The notes beneath the pieces are model-generated. The model saw only the letters and a program-made list of their open reading frames with translations, made no database searches and was not told the origin of the DNA. This document shows, in pieces, positions 24,886-36,529 of a stretch of 56,164 nucleotides of DNA. This DNA comes from Phycisphaerales bacterium (GTDB taxonomy: Bacteria > Planctomycetota > Phycisphaerae > Phycisphaerales > UBA1924), in the NCBI GenBank assembly GCA_016793015.1, contig JAEUJD010000169.1, positions 1 to 56,164 of the forward strand, in the 5' to 3' direction. Position 1 is the stretch's first letter; each line of letters begins with the position of its first letter. The position numbers and the translations under genes are program-made.

Positions 24886-26226
24886 TCACGCCTTCTTCAG
24901 CACAACCACCGGCTTAAACGTCTCGCCCAGCACCTGCTTGCTATCTGCCTTGAGCCACTGCTCCAGCACGCCCGCGTAGACACTTCGGAAGTCGATGAGG
25001 TACTTCAAGTCACCCTGATCGAGATCGGTGAGCGAGGGATGCGCGCCGATCACGCCAGGGCGGACCATGGGGCCAAAGAGGAACATCGGTGCCGCGGTGC
25101 CGTGATCGGTGCCGCCGCTGGCGTTCTGCGCGACGCGTCGGCCGAACTCGCTGAAACTCATGGTGAGCACGCGCGAGTCGTTGCCCTGGGCTTTGAGATC
25201 GGCGTAGAACGCCTTAATCGAATCAGCAAAGTTGGCGAGGAGATTGCCATGCCGGCCTTGCGCGCCACCCTGGCCACTGTGCGTGTCGAAGCCGCCGAGC
25301 GTGACGTAGTAGACGCGGGTCTTGAGCCCGGCGCGGATCATCGCACCGACCATCTGCAACTGGCGTCCGAGTTCGTTGCCGGGATACGTCACGAGGCTCT
25401 TCTGTCCGACCGCCTTGCGGATCTTGTCGCTGCTGATCTGCGCATCGAGCGCGGTGCGCATCAGGAAATCGGCGTTGGTGTCGCCACCACCTGAAGCGCC
25501 CCGTCGATTCAGATCGTGATACGGCTCTTTTAACGCTTCGTGAATGTCTTCGCCCGACCAGCGGAAGAGATCGGCGGATTCAAAGCTCACGGGCTTGGTC
25601 GCGCGGCCCTGCAACGCGAGGGGTGCCGTGCGACCGATGGCGATGGGGGGATCAATTGCAGTCATCGGACCCGCGGCAGGCTTCTTGCTTCCGTCCGGCT
25701 TCCCGCTTTCGCCCTTGCCGTAGCCGCAGCATTCGTTGTCGATGTAGCGACCGAGCCAGCCATCACCGGTCGCGTCGCGCTCGCCGGTCTGCCAGATATC
25801 CATGCTCTTGAAGTGCGAGCGATCCGGGTTTGGATAGCCGACGCCCTGAATGATCGAAGCGAGCCCGTTGTCGTAAAGCTCTTTGAGCGCGGTCATACGC
25901 GTGTGCAGGCCGATGCCGTCGGCTTCGGTGAGCTTGAGCGCTTCGTTCGGCTTGACGCCGATTCCGCCGCGTGCTTTGTAATACGCGTCCATGCCGTAGG
26001 GGATGACGGTGTTGAGACCGTCGTTGCCGCCACCAAGTTGAACGACGACGAGGATGCGATCTTCATCAACGCCCGGCGTGCTCGAGAGCCCGTCGGCAAG
26101 CATGCCCGCCATCGCATCGGCGGAGGAGCCGAGGAACGCTGGGATGGTCCACGCGGTCGATGCGAGCGTGAGGCCGCCGTACAGGAACTTGCGGCGGGTG
26201 AAAGCGGGGGAGTTGTGCAGGTCCAT
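24886..26226 (-). CDS. DUF1501 domain-containing protein (Tat-exported)
   Basis: This 446-residue protein belongs to the sulfatase/alkaline-phosphatase-like DUF1501 family, abundant in planctomycetes. The N-terminus FTRRKFLYGGLTLAS is a twin-arginine signal. VVVQLGGGNDGLNTVIPY, NPDRSHFKSMDIWQTG, TLGGFDTHSGQ and FGRRVAQNASGGTDHGTAAP follow, with the family's His and Asp residues. The ATG at 26226 is chosen because the Tat motif starts nine residues later and GGAG lies upstream; the frame extends further but only through repeat DNA. It is encoded after the DUF1800 gene, its usual partner. Function unknown, possibly exported and acting with DUF1800. Confidence 0.92.
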   Translation of the reverse strand: MDLHNSPAFTRRKFLYGGLTLASTAWTIPAFLGSSADAMAGMLADGLSSTPGVDEDRILVVVQLGGGNDGLNTVIPYGMDAYYKARGGIGVKPNEALKLTEADGIGLHTRMTALKELYDNGLASIIQGVGYPNPDRSHFKSMDIWQTGERDATGDGWLGRYIDNECCGYGKGESGKPDGSKKPAAGPMTAIDPPIAIGRTAPLALQGRATKPVSFESADLFRWSGEDIHEALKEPYHDLNRRGASGGGDTNADFLMRTALDAQISSDKIRKAVGQKSLVTYPGNELGRQLQMVGAMIRAGLKTRVYYVTLGGFDTHSGQGGAQGRHGNLLANFADSIKAFYADLKAQGNDSRVLTMSFSEFGRRVAQNASGGTDHGTAAPMFLFGPMVRPGVIGAHPSLTDLDQGDLKYLIDFRSVYAGVLEQWLKADSKQVLGETFKPVVVLKKA

Positions 26227-26242
26227 GGGGGACTCCGAAGAA

Positions 26243-26346
26243 GGCACTGGGCACTTGGCATTGGGCACTAGGAAAGCGAAGCGAAAACAAACGGGCTCCG
26301 GCTGAGACATTTTTTCACTAGTGCCAAGTGCCTAGTGCCAAATGCC
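26243..26346. repeat. Inverted arrays of a GGCACT/AGTGCC unit between DUF1501 and DUF1800
   Basis: The left array (26243-26272) reads GGCACT-GGGCACT-TGGCATT-GGGCACT. The right array (26316-26346) is the complementary type, AGTGCCAAGTGCC-TAGTGCCAAATGCC. The arms are imperfect inverted copies of a 7-8 nt unit with a 43-nt spacer, and could form a long hairpin. The region lies between the DUF1800 stop and the DUF1501 ribosome binding site. Confidence 0.75.
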
Positions 26347-26347
26347 T

Positions 26348-28009
26348 CTAACAAAGCTGGTACTCCGGCATCGCCGTAATCAACAACAAGTATCCGATCA
26401 CAAGTTCGCGCGACACGCCCCCGCCGACTTTGGCGGAGAGCGATGCGAGGGCTTCTTTCGATTGCTGAGGCGCCGTGCCGATGGTGAGCCGGAGCAGGTA
26501 ATCCGCAACCGCCGCGGGGTCCTTCTCGCTGCCCGGGTTGGCCTTTGCCATTTCCGCGAGCAGGGGCATCGGGTCGTACTTCATCTCGTCGGCGTTGGCG
26601 TCATAGCCCCTTGGCTTCTTGCCGGTGAGCAGAAATGCCATGATGTTCTGGCGCACGAACATCGTGCTCGTGTTGATCCACGACCGGCCACCGTCCCAGC
26701 CCTTCACGCTTGGTGGGAAGAGCAGATTCTGACCCATCAGGTCAAGCGCATCGTTCAGGATCGAGAGATCCCGCACCGGCGTGTCGAGCGAGCGCACCGC
26801 GCCCACCACAAGCTGCGTCGGGCCCTTGATCTGCTCGTTCATGACCTTGTCGTCGTAGAAATGTTGGCTCAGGAAAAGCCGACGCAGCACCGGCTTGAGT
26901 TCGTACTTCGACGAGGCGAATGTGGATGCGAGATCGCGAAGGGCCGCCTGCTGTGGGCCGGGAAGATCGCTGTAATCCGCTCGCTCCAGCGGCGGAAGCT
27001 CGGCACAAAAGTTGTGGTAGAGCTTGCGGGTAATGAATCGCGAAACGCCCTGCTGTTCGAGTATGATCTTGACGAAGCCGTCCCCATCGAACGCGCCCGT
27101 GCGACCGAGGATGGTCTTCACGCCCCCGTCGTGGTTGTTCTTCTCGAAGACGAACGTGTCGTCCTTGAACGTATAGCCCGTAAGCGAGCGTGCCCCTTCC
27201 TTGATGTCGTTCTCGGTGTATCCCCCGATACCCAGGCTGAACAACTCCATGATCTCGCGGGCCAGGTTCTCGTTGGCCTTGCCCTTGCGGCTGGTGTCGT
27301 TGTTCAGATACTTCAGCATCGCCGGATCGCGGATGATGCCGTAGAGCAGATCGCCAAAGTTTCCGAGCGCGTTCTTGCGGAACAGTTCGTTCTGCAAGTA
27401 CATGTGGAAGCTGTTCTCGATGTTGCGGTAACTGGTCGCGAAGTGTCCGTGCCAGAAGAGCACCATCTTCTCTTCGAGGGGCCGGGGCGTTTCGATCATC
27501 CGCTTCAGCCACCAGCGCTGCACCTCGCTGATCTGCTGGCGATCCTGTCCCTGGCGGCGCTGCTGCTCCACGCGGAACTTGGCGAGCGCATCCTCATCCT
27601 GCTTCTGCCGCGCGGCCTGATACGCCTTGCGCTCTTCCGCCGAGGGCTCACGCATGATGTTCTTGTCGAACAAATCCGCCCGGGGTCGATCGCCGGGCGC
27701 GTTCGCCGGATCGATCACGTACTCCACGGCCTTGGTCGGTCCCCAACTGGCGAGCGTCTGGATCTGGACCGGTGTGCCGCCGAACCCCGCACGCCACAGC
27801 AGATGCCTCGCCTGTTCGTAGCCAAAGTTCTTCGGCGCGATCGGCGCCATCGAGCCCGTCATCGTCTTTTCGGTGCGTTTGGGAGAAGGCGGGGGAGAAG
27901 GAGTGGGGGCTGGCCGCACCTCGCTGGACGGCGTGCGGAGCGCTGTCGCGTCTGCCGGAGATGAAGGCGCGGTTGAAGTGGCGGGGTTGGATTTGGGCGA
28001 ATCGGCCAT
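26348..28009 (-). CDS. DUF1800 domain-containing protein
   Basis: This 553-residue protein has a Pro/Ser/Thr-rich N-terminus of ~55 residues with no obvious signal. DUF1800 landmarks follow: ARHLLWRAGFGGTP near 67, MVLFWHGHFATS near 182, NENLAREIMELFSLGIGGYTE near 245, TARKLYHNF-like ITRKLYHNF near 330 and PPSVKGWDGGRSWINTST near 435. GAGGGA precedes the ATG. It is paired with the downstream DUF1501 gene; the two families nearly always occur together in planctomycetes. Biochemical function is not established. Confidence 0.92.
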   Translation of the reverse strand: MADSPKSNPATSTAPSSPADATALRTPSSEVRPAPTPSPPPSPKRTEKTMTGSMAPIAPKNFGYEQARHLLWRAGFGGTPVQIQTLASWGPTKAVEYVIDPANAPGDRPRADLFDKNIMREPSAEERKAYQAARQKQDEDALAKFRVEQQRRQGQDRQQISEVQRWWLKRMIETPRPLEEKMVLFWHGHFATSYRNIENSFHMYLQNELFRKNALGNFGDLLYGIIRDPAMLKYLNNDTSRKGKANENLAREIMELFSLGIGGYTENDIKEGARSLTGYTFKDDTFVFEKNNHDGGVKTILGRTGAFDGDGFVKIILEQQGVSRFITRKLYHNFCAELPPLERADYSDLPGPQQAALRDLASTFASSKYELKPVLRRLFLSQHFYDDKVMNEQIKGPTQLVVGAVRSLDTPVRDLSILNDALDLMGQNLLFPPSVKGWDGGRSWINTSTMFVRQNIMAFLLTGKKPRGYDANADEMKYDPMPLLAEMAKANPGSEKDPAAVADYLLRLTIGTAPQQSKEALASLSAKVGGGVSRELVIGYLLLITAMPEYQLC

Positions 28010-28161
28010 GCAGCGTCCCTCGGGCTTCCCAAGACTAACGCATCGGTCCAGTGCCGATTGCCCGGATCAGTCAATACAGCACAAACACGAGCCGTCCCGT
28101 CGCAAATCTCGTCCCACGGCCTCATAACTCGCGGGCGAGGAGTTGCCGGAGTCCATTCGCT

Positions 28162-29580
28162 TCAGGCTGCCGCGGCAGTTCCAAGCTTTGCCGCCCCCGC
28201 CTTGGGAGAAAGCGCCCGCCCGAACAGCATCATGATGGTCGTGATTGCCAGCAGCAACGCCCCGTTGGCCTGGTGCGCCGTCCGCATCAGCACCTCGGTG
28301 AGCGAACTGGGCTCAAGCCCCGTGCCGCCCAGGAAAAACGTGAGCCAGCCGAGCAGGAACTGAAGTGCGACGCACGCCGCACCCAGCAGACCGATCCTGC
28401 GGAGAAACCGCTGCACCGGCGCATCGGGCGTGCGAAGCCCGCTCGCGGCAAACGCCGCGAGCAGCACGAAGATCACCACGAACAGCGAGAATCCCATGTG
28501 CGTCCAGAGCGCGTGCGCCGAGCGCGTGTGGCGATAGACCGCGCCAAACACAAGTTGCAGCAGCGTCGTGTGCATCGCGGCAGTCGCGAAAATCCGGAAG
28601 GTCTTGGGCTTCACGCCCGTGTGACCGATCTGCAGCACACCGGCCGCGACGGCGGCTTTCACCCTCTGATAGAGCGGGCTGAGGTACACACCCATCGCGA
28701 CAAAGAGGCAGAAAATGACCTGCGCCAGAATTCCGTGGAAAACGCGAGCCCATTTGGCATCCTTCGAGGCCTCGGCGCTGCCGTGCAAAACCCGCATTCC
28801 ACCCAGGATTCCCTGCGAAATCACGAGCGCAAGCACAAGCAGCGCAACAAACTTCACGAACCCGCGCCGGTCGTACATGAACACCAGCGCGCACAACACG
28901 ATCGCCGTCAGCCCGATGAGGGCGCCGAACAGGCGGTGGCTGTGTTCGAGATAAACCGCCGGCGCCGCACGAGGCCCGATCGGATACAGGAACATGTTGC
29001 TCCCGTACGTGTTGGGCCAATCCGGAACCGCCATGCCCGAGTTGCTGCTCGTCACGAGCCCGCCCACAATCAGCAGCGGCACAACCGCCACCGCCGCGAC
29101 GATCCCGAATCGCCCGAGCCAGCTCTTGCGGCTCTCTTCAGCGTCGTTCGCGCGATGGCGGGGCTTGCTCAAAAACCTTCCGATCGCCCCGCCCACCAGG
29201 CCGAGTGCGGTGCCCAAAACCAGGAATCCGAGCGCGATCAAAACCGCGCCGGGCTTCAGCGATACCTGCCCCATCGCGCCGGGCTGGGCATCCTCTACCA
29301 GTTTCGATCCGAGGATCAATAACCCCGCCAGGGCGCTGAGAAACCCCGCCGCGCCGGAAGCGACGATCGCCTCTCCCCACGTCCGTCCTTCTTTACCAAA
29401 TGCCCGTGCGCACACAATCAACGCCATTAGCCACGCCGCAAGTATCGCTGCAACAGAGACTTGCTCCGGAATTCCGAGCCAGGGCAGGTGCGTCACAAAC
29501 CAGGTCCACCAGACCACGATGGTGGCGGCAAAAGCATCGGTCAGAACGCTCGGACGCAGAATCGTTCGGAGCAGGTTCAT
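28162..29580 (-). CDS. ctaA: Heme A synthase, COX15/CtaA family, with N-terminal membrane extension
   Basis: This 472-residue membrane protein oxidises heme O to heme A for the aa3-type oxidase encoded next door. The heme-ligand regions are seen: EHSHRLFGALIG near 215, RVFHGILAQVIF near 285, MHTTLLQLVFGAVYRH near 340 and RTAHQANGALLL near 440. Typical members are ~300-350 residues. Here about 150 extra residues with roughly four hydrophobic helices precede the core (ATIVVWWTWFV; VAAILAAWLMALIVC; GFLSALAGLLILG; VLIALGFLVLGTALGLVGG). CCGGAGGAACG before the ATG is a good ribosome binding site. It is divergent from actA. Confidence 0.92.
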   Translation of the reverse strand: MNLLRTILRPSVLTDAFAATIVVWWTWFVTHLPWLGIPEQVSVAAILAAWLMALIVCARAFGKEGRTWGEAIVASGAAGFLSALAGLLILGSKLVEDAQPGAMGQVSLKPGAVLIALGFLVLGTALGLVGGAIGRFLSKPRHRANDAEESRKSWLGRFGIVAAVAVVPLLIVGGLVTSSNSGMAVPDWPNTYGSNMFLYPIGPRAAPAVYLEHSHRLFGALIGLTAIVLCALVFMYDRRGFVKFVALLVLALVISQGILGGMRVLHGSAEASKDAKWARVFHGILAQVIFCLFVAMGVYLSPLYQRVKAAVAAGVLQIGHTGVKPKTFRIFATAAMHTTLLQLVFGAVYRHTRSAHALWTHMGFSLFVVIFVLLAAFAASGLRTPDAPVQRFLRRIGLLGAACVALQFLLGWLTFFLGGTGLEPSSLTEVLMRTAHQANGALLLAITTIMMLFGRALSPKAGAAKLGTAAAA

Positions 29581-29592
29581 CGTTCCTCCGGA

Positions 29593-29607
29593 TGAGACTT
29601 AGTCTCA
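29593..29607. promoter_or_regulatory. Perfect 7-1-7 palindrome (operator candidate) in the ctaA leader
   Basis: TGAGACT-T-AGTCTCA is a perfect 15-bp dyad, 12 bases upstream of the ctaA ATG and just outside its ribosome binding site. The 7-1-7 layout is that of Fur-superfamily operators (TGATAAT-N-ATTATCA), with four of seven half-site bases shared. It also lies in the 190-bp region shared with the divergent act operon. Confidence 0.5.
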
Positions 29608-29632
29608 ACTAAACAATCCAAACGGACCTGAC

Positions 29633-29638
29633 TTGACA
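29633..29638 (+). promoter_or_regulatory. Possible -35 box of the act/cox operon
   Basis: TTGACA is a perfect -35 hexamer, the only one in the ctaA-actA interval. The matching -10 is weak: GAAATT at 29657-29662 (spacing 18). The leader to the actA GTG would be about 100 nt and contains an AGACCCGGTCT inverted repeat (about 29678-29690). Confidence 0.3.
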
Positions 29639-29770
29639 GCACGCGGCCGATGCGAAGAAATTACGGTCCTACCGGAAAAGACCCGGTCTGGACGATTCTA
29701 CGCTGGTCGTTCTTTCAATCGATTCGGTTCGTGCATTCGTTATCGCAGCCATTAACCGGGAGGAAACCGG

Positions 29771-30481
29771 GTGTCAGTCCTCTTTCCCAAGTGGTTCAAC
29801 TCATTTCCCACAATGGCGGCAGTCGGCGGCGCTGGTGTGTTTCTGACTGCGGTCAGTGCATTCTGGTATTACGCGACCCCCAAGTTCTGGGCAGTCGGGT
29901 ACCAGCCCATCCAACCCGTTGAGGCCTTCAGCCATCAGATCCACGCCGGACGGCTCGGCATGGATTGTCGCTACTGCCACACCAAAGTTGAAGTCTCCGC
30001 CGAGGCCAATGTGCCGGCCGTCGCCACGTGCTACGGCTGCCACGCCGAGAAGCGGCTCGCGGCATGGCAAACGCAAAAAGTCGGACTGGTGCGCGAGTCG
30101 TACGCGAAAGACGCATCAATCGAATGGCGCCGGATCCACAAGCTGCCCGATTACGTGCGGAATTTCCCGCACAACACGCACCTGGCTGCCGGTGTTTCGT
30201 GCTTCTCCTGCCACGGGCAGATCACTGCGATGCCGGTTGTGCATCAGGTGCAGCCGCTCTCGATGAGCTGGTGCCTTGATTGCCACCGCAACCCCGAAGC
30301 CAACCTGGTCCCCAAAGATCGCGTGACGCAGCTCGTCTGGGTCCAGAATTTTCTGGAAACGCGGGCCGGAATCGCCGGCTTCGGGCCAGGCGGAAGCACC
30401 ACGCAGCAGCCCACTCCGGGCGACGTCGTTCACTCACTCACGCGCCAGCCCCCCCAGGGTTGCGGCGCTTGCCACTACTAG
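29771..30481 (+). CDS. actA: Alternative complex III pentaheme cytochrome c subunit ActA
   Basis: This 236-residue protein has one N-terminal membrane anchor (residues ~15-33) and five CxxCH heme sites: CRYCH 66, CYGCH 87, CFSCH 144, CLDCH 168 and CGACH 231. That is the ActA pattern. It carries electrons on the periplasmic side from the ActB iron-sulfur chain to the oxidase. The GTG start is preceded by GGGAGGAAACC. It opens the act operon: actB begins 57 nt later. Confidence 0.93.
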   Translation: MSVLFPKWFNSFPTMAAVGGAGVFLTAVSAFWYYATPKFWAVGYQPIQPVEAFSHQIHAGRLGMDCRYCHTKVEVSAEANVPAVATCYGCHAEKRLAAWQTQKVGLVRESYAKDASIEWRRIHKLPDYVRNFPHNTHLAAGVSCFSCHGQITAMPVVHQVQPLSMSWCLDCHRNPEANLVPKDRVTQLVWVQNFLETRAGIAGFGPGGSTTQQPTPGDVVHSLTRQPPQGCGACHY

Positions 30482-30538
30482 TTTGATTCGCGAAATCTCG
30501 AGGGGCCGGCCCCATCGAGAAGTCACAAGGACCTCGGC

Positions 30539-33500
30539 ATGAGCAAGTCCGATCAATGCCCTTCGACCGCCAAAGAAGGGCCAAAGCAGAAGAAGGGGAA
30601 GCAGGAGTTGTCGCACGAGCGGCGCAGTCTGCTGACCGCCGTGAACGGACGGGCCGCGTGGCGCAGCCTCGATGAGGTTGAAGACACCGGCGAGTTCCGC
30701 GATTTCCTCGAGCGCGAGTTCCCCGCAGGCGTGACCGACTTCCTCAGCGGCACCCGCCGCACGTTCATGAAGATCATGGGCGCTTCGTTCGCGCTCGCCG
30801 GCGCCGCGACGCTCCCGGGCTGCCGCCGCCCCGATCACAAGATCCTCGCCTATTCGCAGCATCCGCCCGAAGACGTGATCCCCGGCAAGCCGCTCTTCTA
30901 CGCGACCAGCATGCCCCTGCCCGGCGGCGGCGCCGAAGGCCTGCTCATCGAAACGCACGAGGGCCGCCCGACCAAGATCGAAGGAAACCCGCTCCACCCG
31001 GTCAATCGCGGACGCAGCAGCGTCGCGGCGCAGGCCAGCATCCTCTCGCTCTACGACCCCGATCGCCTCAAAGAGCCGGTCTTCTTCAACCGCAAGCGCA
31101 ACGACAACAAGGGCGAGCACCTCACGGCAACGTGGGACGATTTCGTCAAGTGGGGCAAGGAATACTTCCCGCGCTTCGATAAGACGCAGGGCGCAGGCCT
31201 CGCGATCGTGGTGGACAAGGTCGGTGGCCCAACGCGCGATGCCGTGCGGGCGGCGATCCTGAAAAAGTGGCCCAAGGCGACCTGGATCGCCTACGACGCA
31301 ACCGAAGACCTCGGCCCGGTGCAGGGTTCCAAGGCCGCGTTCGGCGCGCCGATGACCGATGTGATCGACTTCTCGAAGGCCAAAGTCGTCGTCTCGTTCG
31401 ATCGTGATTTCCTGACCGGCGAGGGTCGTTCGCTGGTACACGCTCGCGATTTCGCGTCGACTCGTCGCGTCGAAGAACTCACCGACGAGATGAGCCGCCT
31501 CTACATGTTTGAGAGCGGTTTCTGCCTCACCGGCGCGCAGGCCGATCACCGGCTCCGCGCAACGCCCAGCAAGGTGCTCGCCTGCCTCGTTGAACTCGCC
31601 AAATTCACGCTTCCGAAGCTCGGCGGCGCGTTCAACCCCGCTTCCGATGCGCTCGCGGGGATCAACACGGCGTCGATCACCGATGCCGACCGCAAGTTCA
31701 TCGAGACCGCCGCCAAGGACCTTCTCGAGCCGGCCAACAAGGGCCGCACGATGGTGCTCGTCGGCCCGCACATGCCCGGCGCAGCGCACGCCCTCGCCCA
31801 CGCGATCAACGCGGCGCTCGGCTGCACGTGCATCGGGTTCAATCCCATGTCCGCAGAGGCCGCGGCCGATTCGCGCTCCGCGATGATCGCGCTCACCGAA
31901 GCGATGAAGGCCGGGAAGTACGAGAGCGTGCTCTGCGTGGGCACCAACCCCGCGTTCACCGCGCCCGACGCCAAGGCCTTCGCCGAAGCGTTCGCGAAAC
32001 TCGAAGGCGCAGTCTCGCTCTCGGTCGGCACCACCGAAACCAGCGAGTTCGCAACCTGGAATCTGAACGGCTGCCACTATCTCGAATCGTGGGGCGACAC
32101 CGTCTCGCCCGAAGGCGTGATCGCGCCGATCCAGCCCATGATCGCGCCGCTCTACGCAGCGGTTGATGAAAACGGCCATCGCGCAGGCCAGGCCCCGATG
32201 AGCGAGATCGAGTTCCTCGCCTTCATCAGCGGCGATCTGCGTGACGATGGCACCGCACGCGACGGATTCGAGCTCGTCCGGCGCACCTGGAAGGGCGCGC
32301 TCGGCGCCAAGGTCACCGATTTCGAGACCGCCTGGAAGCGGGCATTGCACGACGGCGTCGTCGCGGGCACGGGCTTCAAGCCTTCAACGCCCAAGGCCGA
32401 TGTCGCGGGCGTTGCGGCAGCGTGGAAGGGTTTCAAGCTCGAACAGCCCGCGCCCGGCGCGCTCGAAGCAGTCATCCGCACCGGCTGGATGCACGACGGC
32501 CGCAACACCAACATCTCGTGGCTCCAGGAGCTTCCCCAGCACGGCACCGCTGTCGTGTGGGATAACCCCGCCGCGATGAGCCCACGCACCGCTGAGCGAT
32601 TGGGTGTGCTCCCCGCGAGCGCAACCGTCGCCGACCCCGAAACGATGTACACGAAGGAGAAGTACCCGGCCGGACACGTGGCCGAGTTCACTTTCGCCGG
32701 TCGCAAGGTGAAGTGCGCCGTCTGGATCCTTCCGGGCATGGCCGACGACACCGTGACGTTCATGTACGGCTACGGCCGGCGCAAGGCGGGTCTTGTCGCC
32801 GACGGCGTCGGCTTCGACATCGGTCCGATCCGGGGCGATGCGGGCAACTGGCTCGCATCGGTCGATTGCAAAGACACCGGCGAGATGCATCCGATCGCCA
32901 GCACACAGATGCACTGGAGCCTCGAAGGCCGCACCGCGATCGTGCGCAACGTCGACCTGCCGACCTATCAGAAATTCGGCGGCGACTCCATCCCCGACAA
33001 CGACACCGTCTACGCGCACAACAGCTCGGGCAAGCTCAACTTCGCCGAGCGGCTCGGCGATCTTTCGCACACGCCCCCCAACAACTCGATCTACATCAAT
33101 CCGTTCACACGCTCCGCGGCGGATGTGCAGCCCGACGATCCGAATTTCCTCCAGGTGCCCGGCTGGTCCGACAAGCTGCGCACGAAGGAAAAAACACCCC
33201 CGGATTACGCGCTGCGTCACCAGTGGGGAATGACCATCGATCTCTCGACCTGCACCGGCTGCGGCGCGTGCACCATCGCCTGCCAGGCGGAGAACAACAT
33301 CCCCGTCGTCGGCAAAAAGGAAGTGGCCAAGGGCCGCGAGATGCACTGGATCCGCGTCGACCGCTACTTCGCGGGCTCGTACTTCGATCACGAGAACCCG
33401 GGCCAGATGGATTACAACGCGCCCGAGTTCATGTTCCATCAGCCCGTTGCCTGCGTGCAGTGCGAGAACGCACCGTGCGAGACCGTCTGCCCCGTGAACG

Positions 33501-34335
33501 CCACCGTGCACGGCAACGAGGGCCACAACTTCATGACGTACAACCGCTGCATCGGCACGCGGTACTGTGCGAACAACTGCCCCTATAAGGTCCGCCGCTT
33601 CAACTTCTTCGAATACGGCCTCACCAAGTTCAACGGCGGCTACATCGGCCAGGAGCTCGTGAACTCCATCGCGCCCGATCGCGGCGGCATCACCGGTTCA
33701 GGCCAGTTCAACAAGATCAACCCCAACCTCATCCCGCCCCGCCTCCGCGACAAGCTCGATCAGATCACCCGGATGCAGAAGAACCCCGATGTCACGACCC
33801 GCATGCGCGGCATCATGGAAAAGTGCACCTATTGCATCCAGCGCACCAACTCGGCCAAGATCGAAGTGCGATTGCAGGATCTCGAGTTCGTCCCGGATGG
33901 ATTCGTGCAGGTCGCCTGCCAGCAGGCGTGCCCGAGCGATTCGATCGTCTTCGGCGACATCCTCGACATCAACAGCGAATACACCGAGGCCGACGGCACC
34001 AAACGCAAGGGCAGCCGCGTCTATCACACCCGGCGCAGCCGCCGCTCGTACCTGCTTCTCGGCTTCCTCAATACGCGTCCCCGCACCAGCCACCTGCTCC
34101 GGGTCAACAACCCGAATCCGGCGTTGGTCGAGGGCGCACGGCGCAGCGCGTGGGACCATCCGTTCCACGGCTCCCACGATGCCGGACACGGCGACGGTCA
34201 CGGCGATCCGCACGGATCGCCCGCCCACGAAACCAAGGCGGGCGAGAAGGGCCACTCCTTCATCGACCCCCGCAAAAAATCCACTGACAAGGGCTACGCG
34301 CTCAGCCTGAGCGTTCTGAGCGGCGGAGGTCACTC

Positions 34336-34339
<4 letters not shown>
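30539..34339 (+). CDS. actB: Alternative complex III iron-sulfur/molybdopterin-like subunit ActB (TAT-variant)
   Basis: This 1266-residue fusion has two parts. An ordinary ~70-residue stretch precedes [14 protein letters not shown] (Arg73-Arg74), the late Tat motif typical of the 'TAT-variant-translocated' family. The molybdopterin-oxidoreductase-like half (to ~880) is thought to carry no Mo cofactor in ActB. The ferredoxin half starts at [11 protein letters not shown] (Cys905 on) and adds [28 protein letters not shown] and CTYCIQRT...CQQACP, enough Cys for four clusters. The extreme C-terminus is His/Gly/Asp-rich. It receives electrons from quinol at ActC. Its TGA overlaps the actC start by GTGA. 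Confidence 0.94.
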
Positions 34340-35901
<1,562 letters not shown>

Positions 35902-35904
35902 GCC

Positions 35905-36474
35905 ATGGCGAAGCAACGCAAGGTCTACGTGACCGAGAGCGGCGAAAACGTCTACGGCGTCATCGCCGAATTCGCAACACCCGCCGACGTCTACCACGCC
36001 GCCGAAAAGGTGCGCGATGCCGGTTACTCCCAGTGGGATGTCTACGCCCCCTTCCCGATCCACGGCATCGACGAAGCGATGGGTGTGAAGCGCACCAAGC
36101 TTCCGCTGTACTGTGCTCTCATCGGTCTCACAGGCGCCGGGCTCGGCTTCCTGATGCAGTACTGGATGAGCGGCGTCGATTACCAGCTCGTCGTGCAGGG
36201 CAAGCCCTACGGCCCGTGGGAACCGTTCGTCCCGATCACCTTCGAACTCGGCATTCTGTTCACCGCGTTCTCCACGCTCATCTGCATGCTCGCGATGAAC
36301 GGCCTGCCGCGTCACAACCACCCGCTCCTGAAGAAGGATCGCTTCCTCGCCGTCAGCGACGACACCCTCGCGATCTGCATCGAGAGCACCGACGACAAGT
36401 TCGACCCCGATCAGACCCGCGCAATGCTCGAACGCCTGGGCGGCCGCAACATCGATCTCGTCGAAGGCGACTGA
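35905..36474 (+). CDS. actD: Alternative complex III subunit ActD (DUF3341)
   Basis: This 189-residue protein has a soluble N-terminal part (YGVIAEFATPADVYHAAEKVRDAGY, the DUF3341 start), then YAPFPIHGIDEAMG and two hydrophobic helices (~70-90 and ~115-135), followed by a soluble tail. It is a membrane-bound accessory subunit of the complex. It lies 3 nt after actC. Confidence 0.93.
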   Translation: MAKQRKVYVTESGENVYGVIAEFATPADVYHAAEKVRDAGYSQWDVYAPFPIHGIDEAMGVKRTKLPLYCALIGLTGAGLGFLMQYWMSGVDYQLVVQGKPYGPWEPFVPITFELGILFTAFSTLICMLAMNGLPRHNHPLLKKDRFLAVSDDTLAICIESTDDKFDPDQTRAMLERLGGRNIDLVEGD

Positions 36475-36529
36475 CCATCACGCACGAATCCACACGCGAA
36501 TCACACGATCTGACCACCTTGGCCCCCGG

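Noticed and set aside
26227..26310. 28-residue upstream extension of the DUF1501 protein
   Set aside because: It runs through the GGCACT array and would bury the twin-arginine signal.
28051..29322. 423-codon plus-strand frame opposite ctaA
   Set aside because: The product is Arg/His/Gln-rich low-complexity, and the opposite strand encodes a full heme A synthase.
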